Shown here: one piece after another, positions 34,101 to 34,369 of the stretch
Numbering within the stretch: the first letter of the stretch is position 1
How the letters are laid out: each line of letters opens with the position of its first letter
NCBI GenBank assembly: GCA_003266145.1
Contig: MVJJ01000138.1
Location: forward strand, 1 to 34,369
Origin: Methanosphaera sp. SHI613
Lineage (GTDB): Archaea; Methanobacteriota; Methanobacteria; Methanobacteriales; Methanobacteriaceae
Reading direction: 5' to 3'
DNA: 34,369 bases
Translations under genes and position numbers: made by a program
The notes under the pieces: generated by a model
What the model was told of the DNA's origin: nothing
The model's input: only the letters and a program-made list of their open reading frames with translations
Database searches by the model: none

Positions 34101-34369
34101 TTGATGGAATTGTAGGTGGAAAAATAACTCTTGTAGCGTATATGAGCTCAAGAACAAAAGACACATCAAATGTAACCGCAACATTCAGACTTGGTGATGT
34201 GGTGGTGGGAAAAAGTAAGATAACCGATGGAAAGGCAAGCGTTAACTATCAAATACCCGACTATTACAGAAGCGCCAACTACGATGTCATAGTGGTTATG
34301 GGTGGTACTAACTTCCAGAACTCAACGGCACGTGCAACGGCAACAATCACCAAAAACCAGACAAAAACA
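31148..34369 (+). CDS. Secreted adhesin-like protein with beta-helix repeats, cut by window end
   Basis: Open for all 1074 codons to the window edge. The ATG follows AGGAGGG at 31133-31139. A signal peptide (about 1-22, MKSSYLFFLLIILLMTLSVVSA) is followed by an acidic stretch and long Asn-rich beta-helix repeats of the NxI-xxN-xI type. Two related modules begin near residues 79 and 501, each with NYxxYF followed by (L/E)GTF-x-(D/N)VNF. The last 90 residues start an Ig-like domain (ITLVAYMSSRTKDTSNVTATF). Membrane or cell wall anchoring parts, if any, lie outside. It is likely a surface protein for adhesion or sugar binding. Confidence 0.88.
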   Translation, partial: MKSSYLFFLLIILLMTLSVVSADSGMDDMSNALSDEKVDDHSPKAMENIMDDGVDESSIRQEDTKNIKAGSVTTQITTDNYKQYFKHDTSTNQTVTTGLVYSGDTINLEGTFSNVNFTLDKENLTLTSTKKNAHLINCTVAITAKNCRVSNLNLNNTNPFGLGIFVNHTSNATVVNNTVFVQNLYAYGIVCDQMINSTLDSNNITSKRVDNPPLFSNYKQCALVLTSSHYNKILNNRVNCTFANGIYLSVYGSVFMDGGYSDNNLIEGNYVLGGDSVWCYTIQVMGSNNVIRKNTVFGGHRGVSCEGNKNNTIIENDIRAIMQAVHTSGNCRVLNNNITVNESAVGVYTGDADVIIENNKINSLNSPAIRIASSNVKINNNTIISSNSYAIHSKGAHKNINITNNNISSQETGILFEKQSKTKRVNVVLVHNNKITSKSTYAIDFSQAGSLQEDEIIINVTKNNVLLSTKGSGLTNAYLAPTALSGSIPVEKGINATITMSNYNTYFNSEGISKPIITPNSNITLKGTFNDVNFQFTNQVNVVGQNCLINMGSIILSEDASLSSIRNIRINNTKKTSNVNRHAVELIEVNNCNITNITIDNYDLAESIGILVYSSSGNNLINNSITTSGDYVNDGIFIYTSDINTIKNNNILIHQTNNPHEDFGEIMFSEKLGTIKNIQHEHGILMIYSSSNIIDHNIITSKSQFKSYTRPSDELSNILTGIKIYYDSHLNNITYNQVYLDSYAPYTVGMSVVGAPSATPLIRLNSSNNSFRKNTVKVLGGYDTTGFIAGLNSVDTTFTQNSITITPRRSAKYYADYGYGLVLNHTTRLNFTNNNVTSKAASTYNVMIDHSNNNVITDSIFKVKGTYPYGVASTSSTHNTITNNIFDITMKNYGTTTSIYPAQISNGDYGVFLTKKSHNNSITSNTVKTNAQWAVMIDEDCVQNNVTNNSLQANKTFGDNAVKNKSSARIQNNYLYPIKCSAKNVDGIVGGKITLVAYMSSRTKDTSNVTATFRLGDVVVGKSKITDGKASVNYQIPDYYRSANYDVIVVMGGTNFQNSTARATATITKNQTKT

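Overview
The window reads as chromosome of a very A+T-rich methanogenic archaeon of the order Methanobacteriales, most likely Methanosphaera or a close gut relative such as Methanobrevibacter. The grounds are a complete energy-converting hydrogenase B (Ehb) operon, AGGTGAT/GGAGG ribosome binding sites, archaeal TATA boxes, Nop5 with fibrillarin, an archaeal CoaBC fusion, and two very large Asn/Thr/Ser-rich adhesin-like surface proteins. Genus assignment is inference; no rRNA gene is present to settle it.

Region 1 (133-9531) is one tightly packed transcription unit, ehbA to ehbP. It has eight small Mrp/Mnh- and NuoK/N-like membrane subunits, MnhB-like EhbI, EhbJ, a polyferredoxin with 14 cysteine clusters, a ferredoxin, the [NiFe] small and large subunits, the NuoH-like membrane anchor and EhbP. 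Together they make the membrane complex that uses an ion gradient to reduce low-potential ferredoxin with H2, mainly for biosynthesis. A perfect terminator follows ehbP. A 13-codon mini-ORF sits between ehbE and ehbF with the same TAATG stop/start overlap as real neighbours.

Region 2 (about 9600-12850) is a ferrous iron uptake locus. It holds feoA, feoB, a possible 16-residue basic peptide and two paralogous small cysteine-rich proteins. A perfect 20-bp palindrome of DtxR-family type lies just before feoB, and related imperfect sites lie before feoA. FeoB carries Asn instead of Asp in its G4 nucleotide-specificity motif. It is followed by a 645-bp gap (12838-13482) with its own TATA box and several hairpins, a candidate structured RNA.

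Region 3 (13483-17102) has an ACT-domain protein, a reverse-strand nucleotidyltransferase-fold protein, and a DUF366-queD-queE cluster for preQ0 (archaeosine precursor). queE has no ATG, GTG or TTG start; its ribosome binding site points at ATT or ATC.

Region 4 (17308-21522) is a 1404-residue secreted adhesin-like protein with a complete papain-type protease domain in the middle. The following 700-bp gap holds diverged repeats and a decayed ORF fragment.

Region 5 (22239-24728) is a run of three CBS-domain proteins. Region 6 (24876-28184) has pheA, a membrane protein with a Ser-rich tail, a secreted PsbP-like protein and coaBC. Region 7 (28220-30971, reverse strand) has exonuclease III and the flpA-nop5 pair of the C/D box RNA methylation complex. 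Region 8 (31148 to window end) is a second adhesin-like gene, cut by the window edge.
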